Positions 23,175 through 32,982 of a stretch of DNA of 64,000 bases are shown in pieces. Where the stretch lies: the NCBI RefSeq assembly GCF_001721045.1, contig NZ_MDER01000025.1, positions 1-64,000 of the forward strand, in the 5' to 3' direction. The notes below the pieces were generated by a model that saw only the letters and a program-made list of their open reading frames with translations, was not told the origin of the DNA and ran no database searches. The DNA comes from Paenibacillus nuruki. Lineage in GTDB: Bacteria > Bacillota > Bacilli > Paenibacillales > Paenibacillaceae. The stretch's first letter is position 1; every line of letters begins with the position of its first letter. The position numbers and the translations under genes are program-made.

Positions 23175-25505
23175 TTATTTCACAGCTTCTACAATTAATT
23201 TGCCTGATTCTTGATCCACTAACTTGATCCGTCCTTTATGTGTTTCATCGCCTTTTTTGAAAGCAAGTGCTTGAGTCTCACCTTTTTGCAATAACGTTTT
23301 GAGCATAGATACCGATATTTTTTTACCGGCAAATTCTTTCCAGATCACAAAAGTACATCCTTTTTTGAAATGCGAGCAACCGTACCCTTTGCGTCCTTCA
23401 ATAATTTGTCCACCACAATTAGCATTAGGGCATGTCCCTAGTGCGGTATGTTCTCCAGCTGCTCCCATCGATACAGTTGCTGTCGCTGAACGTGCTGTTG
23501 ATGGAGTTTTATTAGACGGTGACTTGGTAGTGGCTTGGTTAGCAGTACTACTTTTACTACGATTGGTTGTACCTGTACTTCCTTTGCTTGAAGCCGTCTT
23601 TGTCGATGTTGATGAACGTTTACCTTTACTGTTAGAACGGGAATCATCGCCAAATCGCCCAGCAATCGCAGGGGTCTGTGTTTTTACTTTTTCAATCACA
23701 GAAGCGGCAAATTTCTTAACACTTTCCAAAAACCGATCAGAGTCTGCTTCTCCACGTGAAATCTGGTTCAGTCGACGTTCCCATTGACCTGTCATTTCTG
23801 GAGAAGTCAGTAGTTCCACTCCAGCAGCACGAATCAATTCAATAGCGGCTCGACCTTTCAATGTTAACTCCATCTTTTTGCCTTGTGTGTTGATATATCC
23901 AACTTGCTTTAATCGTTCAATCGTTGCCGCTCGCGTTGCGGGTGTACCCAGACCCGATTCTTTCATCGCATCACGCAATTCTTCATTTTCAATCTGCTTC
24001 CCCGCACTCTCCATCGCTTTGAGCAATGTACCTTCGGTATAGTGCTTGGGCGGTTGAGTTGCTTTCTCTTTCACTTCTGCTTTGCTACATTGCACAGATT
24101 GCTGATCATTGATGACAAATGGCTCTTGAACTTCTTCTTCAGGTTCTTCTTCTTTACCATTTTCACCTTTGCTTGCAGACTTGCTTGAAGATTTGGATTT
24201 ATCTTTATCCGGCAATGTGGCTTTCCAACCTAGAAATAGTAGTTCTTTTACCGCTGTTTTGAATGTTTCCTGTTCTACCGTTGTCATTACAGTATGATGC
24301 TTGTATTCAGCAGGTGGATAAAATTGAGCTAGAAAACGACGTACAATCAGATCATACAATTGCTGTTCTTCTTTACTAAGGGTACCCGGCTTTTTTAATG
24401 TCGGCAAAATAGCATGGTGATCTTCTACTTTGGATGGATTACAGACTGCTTTATTGTTTATATGCACTCGTTTACCTTCTGCGCCTTCTGCTAATTGTTC
24501 ATACGGTGTATTTTTGAGCATACCGAGCACTTTATGCATCCCATCAATATTCTGCTCTGTTACATAGTTAGAGTTGGTACGTGGATAGCTGATCACTTTA
24601 TGTTTTTCATATAAAGCTTGCGCGGTATCCAATGTTTTTTTAGCAGAGTAACCAAACTTGGCATTCGCATCCCGTTGTAACAACGTTAGATCATACAATT
24701 TGTATGGATACTCTTTACTTTCACGAATATCGTATTTGGTGATACGACCTTCTTTACCTTTTACTTTATCTACAATCGCTTGTCCCTTAGCTTGATCAGT
24801 AATACGATCGCCTTGCCAGACTCCAGTGTAACTTTTATCTGCTTGCTTAAACGTAGCGCGTACTTCATAAAACGTTTGCGAATCAAACGCTTCGATTTCT
24901 TTTTGCCGATCATAGATTAGCGCTAATACAGGCGTCTGTACACGTCCAACAGATAATAGATTATTATGCTTAATCGTAAATGCGCGTGAAGCATTCATGC
25001 CGATCAACCAGTCTGCTTCACTACGTGCTCTTGCTGCACGAGTTAAATTGTCAAATTCTTGTCCATCTTTTAATTCAACAAACCCTTTGCGAATACTTTC
25101 TGGTGTCAGATCAGATATCCATAAGCGTTTGACAGGCTGTGTAAGCTTCAATTGACGCTGGATTAACGCAAATATATGTTGCCCTTCCCGTCCGGCATCA
25201 CAGGCGTTTACAATGCGGTCACAGCGCTTGGCTAATTCTCCGATCGTATTCAATTGATCTTTGGTTCTTGGGTTAGGTACTATTTTGAATTGTTCTGGAA
25301 TAATAGGCAGATCGCCGAAGTTCCACTTTTTATATTTGGGATCATACGCATCGGGTTCGGCTAGCCCTATCAAATGACCGATTGCCCATGTAATAATATA
25401 TTGTTCCCCTTCCAGATATGTACGGTGATTGCGTGCTTTAGGCTCCATCACAGCAGCAATATTCCGTCCCATATCTGGTTTTTCTGCTACGATTAATATT
25501 TTCAT
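23175..25505 (-). CDS. topB: DNA topoisomerase III, TopB
   Basis: This type IA topoisomerase relaxes and decatenates DNA. The start is ATG 25505 (MKILIVAEKP), since GGAAAGGA is nine bases upstream and abuts the earlier ATG at 25514. It has the TOPRIM domain (VAEKPDMGRNIAAV; CDAGREGQHIF), the active-site Tyr in SYPRTNSNYV (about residue 310) and the SVGRVQTPVL motif. A Ser/Thr-rich basic linker (about 620-680) leads to a C-terminal zinc-finger-like domain (CPNANCGG...YGCSHFKKGCTF). At 776 residues it is slightly longer than Bacillus TopB. A terminator-like hairpin lies in its 5' leader. Confidence 0.96.
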   Translation of the reverse strand: MKILIVAEKPDMGRNIAAVMEPKARNHRTYLEGEQYIITWAIGHLIGLAEPDAYDPKYKKWNFGDLPIIPEQFKIVPNPRTKDQLNTIGELAKRCDRIVNACDAGREGQHIFALIQRQLKLTQPVKRLWISDLTPESIRKGFVELKDGQEFDNLTRAARARSEADWLIGMNASRAFTIKHNNLLSVGRVQTPVLALIYDRQKEIEAFDSQTFYEVRATFKQADKSYTGVWQGDRITDQAKGQAIVDKVKGKEGRITKYDIRESKEYPYKLYDLTLLQRDANAKFGYSAKKTLDTAQALYEKHKVISYPRTNSNYVTEQNIDGMHKVLGMLKNTPYEQLAEGAEGKRVHINNKAVCNPSKVEDHHAILPTLKKPGTLSKEEQQLYDLIVRRFLAQFYPPAEYKHHTVMTTVEQETFKTAVKELLFLGWKATLPDKDKSKSSSKSASKGENGKEEEPEEEVQEPFVINDQQSVQCSKAEVKEKATQPPKHYTEGTLLKAMESAGKQIENEELRDAMKESGLGTPATRAATIERLKQVGYINTQGKKMELTLKGRAAIELIRAAGVELLTSPEMTGQWERRLNQISRGEADSDRFLESVKKFAASVIEKVKTQTPAIAGRFGDDSRSNSKGKRSSTSTKTASSKGSTGTTNRSKSSTANQATTKSPSNKTPSTARSATATVSMGAAGEHTALGTCPNANCGGQIIEGRKGYGCSHFKKGCTFVIWKEFAGKKISVSMLKTLLQKGETQALAFKKGDETHKGRIKLVDQESGKLIVEAVK

Positions 25506-25546
25506 TTCGTTCATTCCTTTCCGGGAATGGATTGCATCTTAGCGGC

Positions 25547-25576
25547 AAAAAGGGACCACACCCTGGAGTGTAGCCC
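25547..25576 (-). promoter_or_regulatory. Terminator-like hairpin in the topB leader (possible attenuator)
   Basis: On the minus strand the sequence pairs GGG (25576-25574) with CCC (25554-25552) and CTACAC (25573-25568) with GTGTGG (25561-25556), then runs into five T residues (25551-25547). It ends about 40 bases before the topB start. Because the next upstream minus-strand material is not a gene end, it may attenuate topB. Confidence 0.5.
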
Positions 25577-25701
25577 CCTTGCCCACGTACTTGCTATTGC
25601 TATTTATTATACCATAGCCTTATTCAAATTTCGATTGAAGTTTTAGACTTCTCTTTTGAGCTTAGACCGATATTTGAAATCAAGATTGGCAAGTTAAATA
25701 C

Positions 25702-25753
25702 AATAAAAGCTAGGGTACGCCAGCAATATTTTTGGCACACCCTAGCTTTTATT
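25702..25753. terminator. Strong terminator after gltD
   Basis: A long stem AATAAAAGCTAGGGT (25702-25716) / ACCCTAGCTTTTATT (25739-25753) extends inward through CGCCA/TGGC. T-rich arms occur on both strands. On the minus strand it lies 70 bases past the gltD stop at 25822. Confidence 0.9.
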
Positions 25754-25821
25754 ATGATCTATAACGAGGATATTAATCGATTGTGACCATGCTAACAGTA
25801 CATATCACTTTATCGATTCTA

Positions 25822-27309
25822 TTAGACCAGAACTGTAGAACCCATCAAATATTTATCCACTTCACGCGCAGCTTCGCGTCCTTCATTGATCGCCCATACC
25901 ACTAGACTTTGACCACGACGCATATCACCAGCAGCAAATACTTTCTCTACATTGGTATTGTATTTACCATAACGTGCTTTAACATTTGTCCAGCGATCTG
26001 TTGCCAGACCCAGCTGTTCAGGCAATGTTTGTTCAGGACCATCAAATCCGATAGCAATAAGCGCAAGTTCCGCAGGGAATACTTTTTCAGTACCCGGGAT
26101 AGGTTGATAGATTTTGCGACCTGTTTCATCTACAATCCGTTGAATTTGAATCGTGTGTAACTCTTTCAAGTTACCATTTTCGTCTCCAACAAATTTAGTC
26201 GTCATGATTGAGAATTCGCGTGGATCACTACCAAATATCGCTTTTGCTTCTTCTTGTGCATAATCCAGTGTGTATACATTAGGGAACTGTGGCCAAGGAT
26301 TGCTAATTGGATCACGTTCGAGTGGTGCTTTATCATGAGTACCGAACTGAGTTACTGTACTGCAACCATGACGGACAGAAGTAGCCACACAGTCAGAACC
26401 TGTATCACCACCACCGATTACAATCACGTTTTTATCTTGAGCGGATAAGTAATTACCATCTTCAAGATTGCTATCAAGGAAACTTTTGATTGAACCGTTT
26501 AGGAAATCCATTGCATAGACAACGCCATTAAGTTCGCTACCTTCAATATTGAATTCACGCGGTTTCGTTGCACCGCCGCAAAGTATCACTGCATCATACT
26601 CATCAACTAATTGTTGTGCAGGAATATCTTTCCCGATTTCTGTACCTGTAATAAATTCAATACCTTCTGCTATCAAGAGATCCACACGACGTTGAACAAT
26701 ACCTTTATCTAGTTTCATCGTTGGAATACCATAAGTCAATAATCCACCGACACGATCAGAACGCTCATAGACGGTTACCGAATGACCTGCTTTGTTTAAT
26801 TGTGCTGCACATGCCAGACCGGCTGGACCTGATCCGATAACCGCTACACGACGACCTGTACGTTTTTCAGGTGGTTGTGGAACAACCCAACCTTCTTCAA
26901 AACCTTTTTCGATAATCGCTTCTTCAATCGTTTTGATCGTTACCGGTTGTCCGATCAGACCTACCGTACAAGAGCCTTCGCACGGTGCTGGACAGATACG
27001 CCCTGTAAATTCAGGAAAATTATTTGTTTTGTGTAGACGCTCTAATGCTTCTCTCCACAATCCACGATACACCAAGTTATTCCATTCAGGAATCAAGTTA
27101 TGAACCGGACAACCAAAAGTTCCACCTGCCATATCCATTCCTGTGTGACAGTAAGGTGTTCCACAATCCATACATCTAGCTCCTTGTGTACGAAGCTCAT
27201 CTTCTGCCATATGTTTGTGGAACTCTTGCCAATCTTTTACGCGTTCAAGCGGATTGCGATCCGCGGGAATTTGTCTTTTGTATTCCATGAATCCAGTTGG
27301 TGTAGACAT
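25822..27309 (-). CDS. gltD: Glutamate synthase small (beta) subunit, GltD
   Basis: GltD supplies electrons from NADPH through FAD and [4Fe-4S] clusters to the large subunit, which makes glutamate from glutamine and 2-oxoglutarate. The 495-residue protein has the N-terminal cluster-binding cysteines (CMDCGTPYCH and CPAPCEGSC), the FAD loop IGSGPAGLACA (about 152-162) and the NADPH loop IGGGDTGSDC (about 290-299). ATG at 27309 follows GGGGGAAA. The large subunit gene is not adjacent here, so this is either a separated gltD or a stand-alone GltD-like oxidoreductase. Confidence 0.93.
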   Translation of the reverse strand: MSTPTGFMEYKRQIPADRNPLERVKDWQEFHKHMAEDELRTQGARCMDCGTPYCHTGMDMAGGTFGCPVHNLIPEWNNLVYRGLWREALERLHKTNNFPEFTGRICPAPCEGSCTVGLIGQPVTIKTIEEAIIEKGFEEGWVVPQPPEKRTGRRVAVIGSGPAGLACAAQLNKAGHSVTVYERSDRVGGLLTYGIPTMKLDKGIVQRRVDLLIAEGIEFITGTEIGKDIPAQQLVDEYDAVILCGGATKPREFNIEGSELNGVVYAMDFLNGSIKSFLDSNLEDGNYLSAQDKNVIVIGGGDTGSDCVATSVRHGCSTVTQFGTHDKAPLERDPISNPWPQFPNVYTLDYAQEEAKAIFGSDPREFSIMTTKFVGDENGNLKELHTIQIQRIVDETGRKIYQPIPGTEKVFPAELALIAIGFDGPEQTLPEQLGLATDRWTNVKARYGKYNTNVEKVFAAGDMRRGQSLVVWAINEGREAAREVDKYLMGSTVLV

Positions 27310-27707
27310 TTTAACATTTCCCCCATCCGTTCTGTCACTGCTGAGCCTGTGTTACAGATATTGTATGATATTCAAAGCTGGTTTCTTTCTGTATTTAGCT
27401 TACTTGGATACATCTACAATCTTTGGAATGCTACATTTTACTTACAATAAGTTTATTTTCTAGATTATCATTCACACAAATGAATACCAAATGGATTATG
27501 CGCATGATTGTTTGTACTTTTTACATAGAGATTACACCGTGATGAAACATCTTGCAAGCATATTTCTGTTATTTTCCTACTTTTTCAAGCTTATATTTAG
27601 ACTGTTTGCTAACATTTAAGCTGAAAATAAGTACTCATTCCTATGCTATACGTATACTTGTAAAGATAACTCATTTTTTATTTTCGCATAAATATCTCAT
27701 AAAATGA
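27310..27707. other. Gene-free interval between folA and gltD
   Basis: Nearly 400 AT-rich bases lie between the folA stop and the gltD start. I found no convincing small gene, tRNA, T-box or strong terminator. It presumably holds the gltD promoter. I looked for the TnrA-type TGTNA-N7-TNACA motif and saw no exact match. Confidence 0.5.
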
Positions 27708-28196
27708 TTAAATATGCAAATATTCTTCAAATCGGTAATCGTAATCGTTTTTCTCATCGCGAATACCTTCAGTGATTGAGGCTTGTTGCCACTGAGACCA
27801 ATCCACTTCTGGAAAATAAGTATCCCCTGCAAAATCATGATCAATTTTTGTCATCAGCAGACGATCTGCATACTGCAAAAACTGCTCATAGATCGTGGAG
27901 CCACCAATCACCATCAATTCATTGTCTTGTCCTGCCAGTTGTATCGCTTCTTCTACAGAATAAACTACTTCAGCATCTGTAGCTGTAAACTCCTGACTAC
28001 GTGTAATAATAATATTGCGACGATTAGGTAGTGGCTTCCTACCAAACGATTCCCACGTTTTACGACCCATAACGACTGTCTTATGCTGGGTTTGTTGTTT
28101 AAAATAAGCCATATCACGAGGCAAGCGCCATGGCAGATCATTATCTTTTCCAATCACTCCGTTACTTGCTTGTGCCCATATCATTGTAATTGTCAT
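27708..28196 (-). CDS. folA: Dihydrofolate reductase
   Basis: The enzyme reduces dihydrofolate with NADPH, regenerating the folate oxidised by ThyA. The start is ATG 28196 (MTITMIWAQASNGVIG), because GGAGG lies 11 bases upstream; the ATG at 28214 overlaps that site. The 162-residue protein carries NGVIGKDNDLPWRLPRD, the substrate-binding motif, then VVMGRKTWESFGRKPLPNR and VIGGSTIYEQF for NADPH. thyA lies upstream on the same strand, but a terminator at 28459-28502 separates the two transcripts. Confidence 0.97.
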   Translation of the reverse strand: MTITMIWAQASNGVIGKDNDLPWRLPRDMAYFKQQTQHKTVVMGRKTWESFGRKPLPNRRNIIITRSQEFTATDAEVVYSVEEAIQLAGQDNELMVIGGSTIYEQFLQYADRLLMTKIDHDFAGDTYFPEVDWSQWQQASITEGIRDEKNDYDYRFEEYLHI

Positions 28197-28565
28197 CGCT
28201 TGTGCATCCTCCATCTATCCAGAATACTATTCAGACCAATTTATACTGTATCATATCATCAAAATGAATCATTGGCATCACATTATTATCCAATCCCGAA
28301 CTATTCATTGGCTTCTATACTCAATCATTTGTAAAAAAGCAATATATAAAATGTTCTTTGGTTCCTTATTTATAAATTTGATCACTTATTTGATCACTTT
28401 GTACTCTTACCTAGAATTTTACGATAACCTTTTACAAATACACCCTTTATATACAAAAAACTCTTACTATCTTTTCTCGTTACAGAAAAGATAATAAGAG
28501 TTCTATTCAAACGATATATCGTCTTATAGATATCAAAAGCTCATCATTCTATAGCTGATCTACGC
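28197..28565. other. thyA/folA intergenic region
   Basis: It contains the thyA terminator (28459-28502) and presumably a separate folA promoter. On the minus strand a candidate TTCATT, 17 bases, TATAAA pair precedes folA by roughly 50 bases. No gene was found. Confidence 0.45.
28459..28502 (-). terminator. Terminator after thyA
   Basis: The arms at 28459-28477 and 28484-28502 are complementary over 19 positions with one mismatch. On the minus strand the stem is followed by a run of six T residues. It lies 64 bases past the thyA stop. Confidence 0.85.
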
Positions 28566-29360
28566 TTAAACCGAGATCGGTGCTTTGATACCTGGATGAT
28601 ATTCATAATTTTCAAAAACAAAATCATCAAAATGATAATCAAAAATAGACTCCGGCTTGCGAGCTAGACGAAGCTGTGGCAATGGATACGGCTCTCTTGT
28701 CAGCTGTAATTTCGCTTGCTCCATATGATTAGCATAGATATGAACATCTCCGCCTGTCCATACTAGATCTCCAACTTCAAGATCACACTGCTGAGCCACC
28801 ATATGAGTGAGAAGCGCATACGAAGCCAAATTGAACGGCAATCCAAGGAATGTATCGACCGAACGCATCTGGAACATACAAGATAATTTGCCATTCGCTA
28901 CATAAAATTGGAAAGCATAATGACACGGGGGTAAAGCCATTGAATCCACTTCTGCCGCATTCCAAGCATTCACGATATGACGACGTGAGTCCGGGTTGTG
29001 CTTGATACTTTCGATCACCGATGTAATCTGGTCAATCACTTCGCCACCCGGTCCACGCCATGTTCTCCATTGTGCTCCGTATACGCGTCCTAGATTGCCT
29101 TCTGCATCTGCCCATTCATCCCAGATCGTAACGCCATTATCCTGTAAATATTTGATATTAGTACTACCACTGAGAAACCATAACAATTCATGTATAATCG
29201 AACGAGTATGTAACCTCTTCGTTGTTAATAAAGGGAATCCTTTTTGTAAATCGATACGCATTTGTCTACCGAAAACAGAAGTCGTTCCTGTTCCTGTGCG
29301 ATCTGATTTCTCCACGCCTTCATCCAAAATATCTTGTAATAGCTCTAAATATGCTTTCAT
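28566..29360 (-). CDS. thyA: Thymidylate synthase, ThyA
   Basis: ThyA methylates dUMP to dTMP using methylene-tetrahydrofolate and releases dihydrofolate, which folA reduces. The 264-residue length equals the E. coli type. It has the phosphate-binding Arg in SDRTGTGT, the active-site Cys in [12 protein letters not shown] (about residue 146), the dUMP-binding [12 protein letters not shown] region and the C-terminal APISV. ATG at 29360 follows GAGGTGA. Between it and folA is a terminator. Confidence 0.98.
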   Translation of the reverse strand: MKAYLELLQDILDEGVEKSDRTGTGTTSVFGRQMRIDLQKGFPLLTTKRLHTRSIIHELLWFLSGSTNIKYLQDNGVTIWDEWADAEGNLGRVYGAQWRTWRGPGGEVIDQITSVIESIKHNPDSRRHIVNAWNAAEVDSMALPPCHYAFQFYVANGKLSCMFQMRSVDTFLGLPFNLASYALLTHMVAQQCDLEVGDLVWTGGDVHIYANHMEQAKLQLTREPYPLPQLRLARKPESIFDYHFDDFVFENYEYHPGIKAPISV

Positions 29361-29661
29361 AATTCACCTCATTATAAGACTTCGCTAAACGTTCAATATA
29401 GAATATACTCATATCCGTATCTACTTAGCTTCTTATTATGATACCAAAATCAGATGATTATTCATATAGACATTTATACCAAGAAATGATGCTAAATATT
29501 CAATCTATGTTTATATGTAATACAATCTAATAACAAAAAATAAACTATAATCTCACCTTTATCCTAAAATCCTAAAGCAAACTGCAATTAAAAAACATCT
29601 TCAAAAACACAAACACCCATCTGCATAAACAGATGGGCGAACGTTTAGACGTTAATAAATA
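29361..29661. other. thyA upstream region and rpmG terminator
   Basis: About 300 AT-rich bases without a gene. It holds the thyA promoter region and, near its right end, the hairpin at 29616-29637 after rpmG. Nothing else is seen. Confidence 0.5.
29616..29637 (-). terminator. Weak terminator hairpin after rpmG
   Basis: CCCATCTG (29616-29623) pairs with CAGATGGG (29630-29637) around a 6-base loop. On the minus strand it is followed by GTGTTTGTGTTTTTG, a T-rich but interrupted tract. It lies 25 bases past the rpmG stop. Confidence 0.6.
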
Positions 29662-29811
29662 TTAACGAGTTTCACGATGGATCGTGTATTTTTTTAGACG
29701 TGGGCAATATTTTTTCAACTCAAGACGTTCTGGATGATTTCTTTTGTTCTTGGTTGTAGTATAATTACGGTCGCCAGTCTCTGTGCATGCCATAGTTACG
29801 ATAACGCGCAT
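29662..29811 (-). CDS. rpmG: 50S ribosomal protein L33, zinc-independent-type
   Basis: A 49-residue L33 ([20 protein letters not shown] at the start, [17 protein letters not shown] at the end). ATG at 29811 follows GAGGTGA. Zinc-type L33 has two CxxC pairs; here each pair has lost its second Cys (ACTET, YCPRL), so it should not bind zinc. In Bacillus, such C-minus L33 paralogues are made in zinc shortage under Zur control. The gene lies just downstream of a Zur-operator-bearing COG0523 gene on the same strand, which fits that role. No Zur box was seen immediately ahead of rpmG itself. Confidence 0.92.
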   Translation of the reverse strand: MRVIVTMACTETGDRNYTTTKNKRNHPERLELKKYCPRLKKYTIHRETR

Positions 29812-30083
29812 GTGAATTCACCTCACTTCACTAATTAATAGACAAAAATATTCAACTATACTAATGTACCCTAATTGTGAGAAATGTTCAACTTCAATTT
29901 TCAGAAAAACACTATATTCACTAAATGATATGTTAAATCTTTTCTCAATCTGTTCAATAACACACAGATTTGATGTCCAACAGCCTTTTCTATTATACCA
30001 TAGATTGTTCAATATTTATATTGAGTACGCTTAATTTTTGAAAAGAAAATGCGTTGAATCTTTGAGTTACATTTCTACTACGA

Positions 30084-31325
30084 TTACCCCAGTAAATGTT
30101 GTATCGCTTCATTCACATGATTCTCTTCCGGTTGTAACCATGGTAAAGGATTATAAAATGTTGACCAATCTTGTTGCATTTCATAATCAGTAAGTAGACA
30201 TTGATCCAAATCAGACTCTATCTGTTTTTGATTCAACCCTATACCGATAAAAACAACTTCTGTCATACGATCTCCCCACTCTTGATCCCATTGCTCCAAT
30301 AGTTCAGGTTCTTTCTCCAGAATCTGCTGGCGTTCTTGCTGAGGTAATGCTGCTACCCAATTGCCAGCGGGTCCAAATTGTACTGATGGGCCTGCTTGAC
30401 CTAATGTAGCTGCAACATCTTCACCTGTAGCTAGCCAGACCAGACCTTTTGCCCGTACAATCTGTTCAGGCCATTCTTCCATAAAATCGTATAATCGTTG
30501 CGGTTCAAACGGACGTCTACGGCGATAAACAAATGATTGAATACCATATTCTTCACTTTCAGGAGTATGATGATCTTTTTGCAATTCCTGCATCCACCCT
30601 GCTGAAGTGGCTGCTTTTTCCATATCAAATAATTGAGTGTTTAGAATCTCTTTAGGATCAACCTCTCCTTTTGTTGTACGAATAATGCGTGCACTTGGTT
30701 GAAGCTTATGAATAACTGCTTCTAATTTATTTAACTCAGATTCCGTAACCAGATCACATTTATTCAAAATCAAAACATCACAAGTCTCTATCTGATCGAT
30801 CAATAGATCTACCACATCGCGTGTATCGTCTTCACCTACAGCTTCTCCTCGTTCTAATAATGTTTCACCCGACTCATAATCATGCCAGAAGCGATTACTA
30901 TCGACTACTGTAACTAAACAATCCAAACGTGTAAGTGTCGTTAAATCAAAAGCTAGCGAGTCATCTGCATAGCTAAATGTTTGAGCTACAGGAATAGGTT
31001 CACTAATTCCTGACGATTCAATAAGTATATAATCAAATCTTCCTTCTTCTGCTAACTGCTTCACTTCTAATAATAGATCATCTCGTAGTGTACAACAGAT
31101 ACATCCATTCGAAATTTCAACCAATTTTTCTTCAGTTCGTGATAATGTACTGCCTGATTTGATCAGGTTAGCATCGATATTCACTTCACTCATATCATTT
31201 ACGATTACAGCTACTTTTAAACCTTCTCGATTATTGAGAATATGATTGAGAACGGTTGTTTTACCTGAACCTAAATAACCGCTCAATACAGTTACTGGAA
31301 TTCTGGACTGTTGATTGTTTATCAT
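30084..31325 (-). CDS. zagA: COG0523 metal-chaperone GTPase (ZagA/YciC type)
   Basis: COG0523 GTPases deliver or ration zinc; the Bacillus YciC/ZagA member is Zur-repressed. The start is ATG 31325 ([13 protein letters not shown]), as GGGGG is eight bases upstream; ATGs at 31343 and 31340 precede the site. Features are the P-loop [11 protein letters not shown], the metal motif [10 protein letters not shown] (about residue 75), the Glu-rich switch ESSGISEP, the NKCD guanine motif (about 195) and a C-terminal CobW_C domain (about 280-400). A clear Zur box overlaps its promoter. Symbol assigned by similarity of motif and regulation. Confidence 0.88.
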   Translation of the reverse strand: MINNQQSRIPVTVLSGYLGSGKTTVLNHILNNREGLKVAVIVNDMSEVNIDANLIKSGSTLSRTEEKLVEISNGCICCTLRDDLLLEVKQLAEEGRFDYILIESSGISEPIPVAQTFSYADDSLAFDLTTLTRLDCLVTVVDSNRFWHDYESGETLLERGEAVGEDDTRDVVDLLIDQIETCDVLILNKCDLVTESELNKLEAVIHKLQPSARIIRTTKGEVDPKEILNTQLFDMEKAATSAGWMQELQKDHHTPESEEYGIQSFVYRRRRPFEPQRLYDFMEEWPEQIVRAKGLVWLATGEDVAATLGQAGPSVQFGPAGNWVAALPQQERQQILEKEPELLEQWDQEWGDRMTEVVFIGIGLNQKQIESDLDQCLLTDYEMQQDWSTFYNPLPWLQPEENHVNEAIQHLLG

Positions 31326-31345
31326 TAAAATTTCCCCCATCACAC

Positions 31346-31370
31346 TTTAATCGTAATAATTACTATTAAA
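31346..31370 (-). promoter_or_regulatory. Zur box upstream of zagA
   Basis: The dyad around TCGTAATAATTACTA (31351-31365) matches the Bacillus Zur consensus TCGTAATNATTACGA at 14 of 15 positions. It lies between the -10 region and the start codon, where a repressor would block transcription. Confidence 0.85.
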
Positions 31371-31374
31371 TTAT

Positions 31375-31403
31375 TATATACTGATGGATATACCTATTGT
31401 CAA
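31375..31403 (-). promoter_or_regulatory. Candidate sigma-A promoter of zagA
   Basis: On the minus strand TTGACA (31403-31398) is followed 17 bases later by TATATA (31380-31375). The Zur box begins five bases downstream of the -10. Confidence 0.65.
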
Positions 31404-31450
31404 TTATTTTTATAATCTATCTTTGATATACACGGATATTTATGAACAGC

Positions 31451-31482
31451 AAAAAGCCGCCAGAAGTATATTCTGACGGCTT
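31451..31482 (-). terminator. Terminator of the pdh operon
   Basis: AAAAAGCCG-C-CAGAA and TTCTG-A-CGGCTT form a stem with one mismatch, followed on the minus strand by five T residues. It lies about 75 bases beyond the pdhD stop. Confidence 0.85.
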
Positions 31483-31554
31483 GGAGTAACCACTCATGTT
31501 AGCACAATCCTATAGATAAACTTAATGATTATACATAACACTGATGTTTATTTA

Positions 31555-32979
31555 TTATTTTTTGCGTGGAGCGATAACATGGATAGGATGACCCATAACC
31601 AATTCAGCAGCTTCCATCACGATTTCACCCAATGTTGGATGCGCATGGATAGTCAATGCCAAATCTTCAAGAGTTGCGCCCATTTCGATTGCAAGACCCA
31701 TTTCAGCGATCATGTTAGAAGCTTCCAAACCTACGATTTGAGAACCAAGAACAAGACCTGTTTCTTCGTCTGCTACGATTTTCACGAAACCTTCTGTGTT
31801 GTTCAAAGAAGTTGCGCGACCGTTACCTGCATAAGGGAATTTACCAGCAGATACTTTGTATCCTTTTTCTTTTGCTTCAGTCTCAGTGTAACCAACGCTA
31901 GAGCATTCTGGATCTGTAAATACAACAGCCGGAACACATTTATAGTCGATTACAGATGATTCACCAGCAATAACTTCAGCAACAACTTTAGCTTCATAAG
32001 AAGCTTTGTGTGCTAGAGCAGGACCAGCAACGATATCACCGATAGCAAAGATGTGAGGAATATTTGTACGTCCTTGGTGATCAATTTTGATCAATCCACG
32101 CTCGTCCAATTCCATTTCAATAAGATCTAGACCCAACTCACCATCAGTGTTAGGACGACGACCAACGGTTACTAGCAAGTAATCTGCTGTAACTTCTTTA
32201 GATTCGCCACCAACGCTGAATTTAACAGTTACGTCTTTATCTGTTTGCTCTGCGCTTTCCGCTTTCGCGTTCGTGAAGATTTCCATACCGGATTTCTTCA
32301 TGTTTTTAGCAACAAGGCTAGTCATATCTTTATCGAAGCCTGGCAATACTGTATCCAGACCTTCGATGATTGTAATTTTAGTACCAAATTTAGCATACAT
32401 TTGGCTAAGCTCAGCGCCGATGTAACCACCGCCGATAACAACCATGCTTTTCGGAATTTCAGGTAAATTCAATGCTTCTGTAGAAGAAAGAATGCGTCCA
32501 CCGAATGGGAATGGTTTAAGTTCGATTGGACGAGAACCTGTTGCAATAATACAGTTTTTGAAACGGTAACGAGGAGATTCATGATCGTTGAATACACGTG
32601 CTTCATTTTGGTTAATGAACATGCACTCGCCTTGGAATACTTCCACTTTGTTACCTTTCAACAATCCAGCTACACCAGAAGTCATTTTTTTAACAACGCC
32701 TGATTTGAATTCTTGAGTTTTGGAGAAATCCACTTTAACATTTTCAGCTGTAATACCAAAAGCTTCGCCATGTTGTGCAGCTTCAAATTGATGAGCGGCA
32801 GAGATTAGCGCTTTAGAAGGAATACAACCACGGTTCAAACAGACGCCGCCTAGTTCGGATTTATCTACGATCAAAACTTTTTGACCCAATTGAGCTGCAC
32901 GAATAGCAGCTACATATCCACCAGGTCCTGCACCAATAACTAAAGTATCAATATCGAGTGAAGCATCGCCTACTACCAT
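31555..32979 (-). CDS. pdhD: Dihydrolipoyl dehydrogenase (E3), PdhD
   Basis: E3 reoxidises the dihydrolipoyl groups of E2 with FAD and NAD+. The 474-residue flavoprotein has the FAD loop VIGAGPGGYVAA (about 14-25), the redox disulphide GGVCLNRGCIPSKAL (Cys pair about 45/50), the NAD loop VIGGGYIGAELS (about 180) and the His-Glu base pair in TIHAHPTLGEIVMEAAE near the C-terminus. ATG at 32979 follows GGAGGTG contained in the 3' end of pdhC, three bases after its stop. It is the last gene of the pdhABCD operon. Confidence 0.97.
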   Translation of the reverse strand: MVVGDASLDIDTLVIGAGPGGYVAAIRAAQLGQKVLIVDKSELGGVCLNRGCIPSKALISAAHQFEAAQHGEAFGITAENVKVDFSKTQEFKSGVVKKMTSGVAGLLKGNKVEVFQGECMFINQNEARVFNDHESPRYRFKNCIIATGSRPIELKPFPFGGRILSSTEALNLPEIPKSMVVIGGGYIGAELSQMYAKFGTKITIIEGLDTVLPGFDKDMTSLVAKNMKKSGMEIFTNAKAESAEQTDKDVTVKFSVGGESKEVTADYLLVTVGRRPNTDGELGLDLIEMELDERGLIKIDHQGRTNIPHIFAIGDIVAGPALAHKASYEAKVVAEVIAGESSVIDYKCVPAVVFTDPECSSVGYTETEAKEKGYKVSAGKFPYAGNGRATSLNNTEGFVKIVADEETGLVLGSQIVGLEASNMIAEMGLAIEMGATLEDLALTIHAHPTLGEIVMEAAELVMGHPIHVIAPRKK

Positions 32980-32982
32980 TGA

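Noticed and set aside
23299-23787. 162-codon plus-strand frame
   Set aside because: It is antisense to the Ser/Thr-rich C-terminus of topB.
27310-27707. Possible T-box or TnrA-controlled leader before gltD
   Set aside because: No T-box core (TGGNACCGCG-like) and no exact TnrA motif could be found.
31525-31959. 144-codon plus-strand frame
   Set aside because: It is antisense to pdhD, has Cys/Phe-rich composition typical of a shadow frame and no ribosome-binding site.
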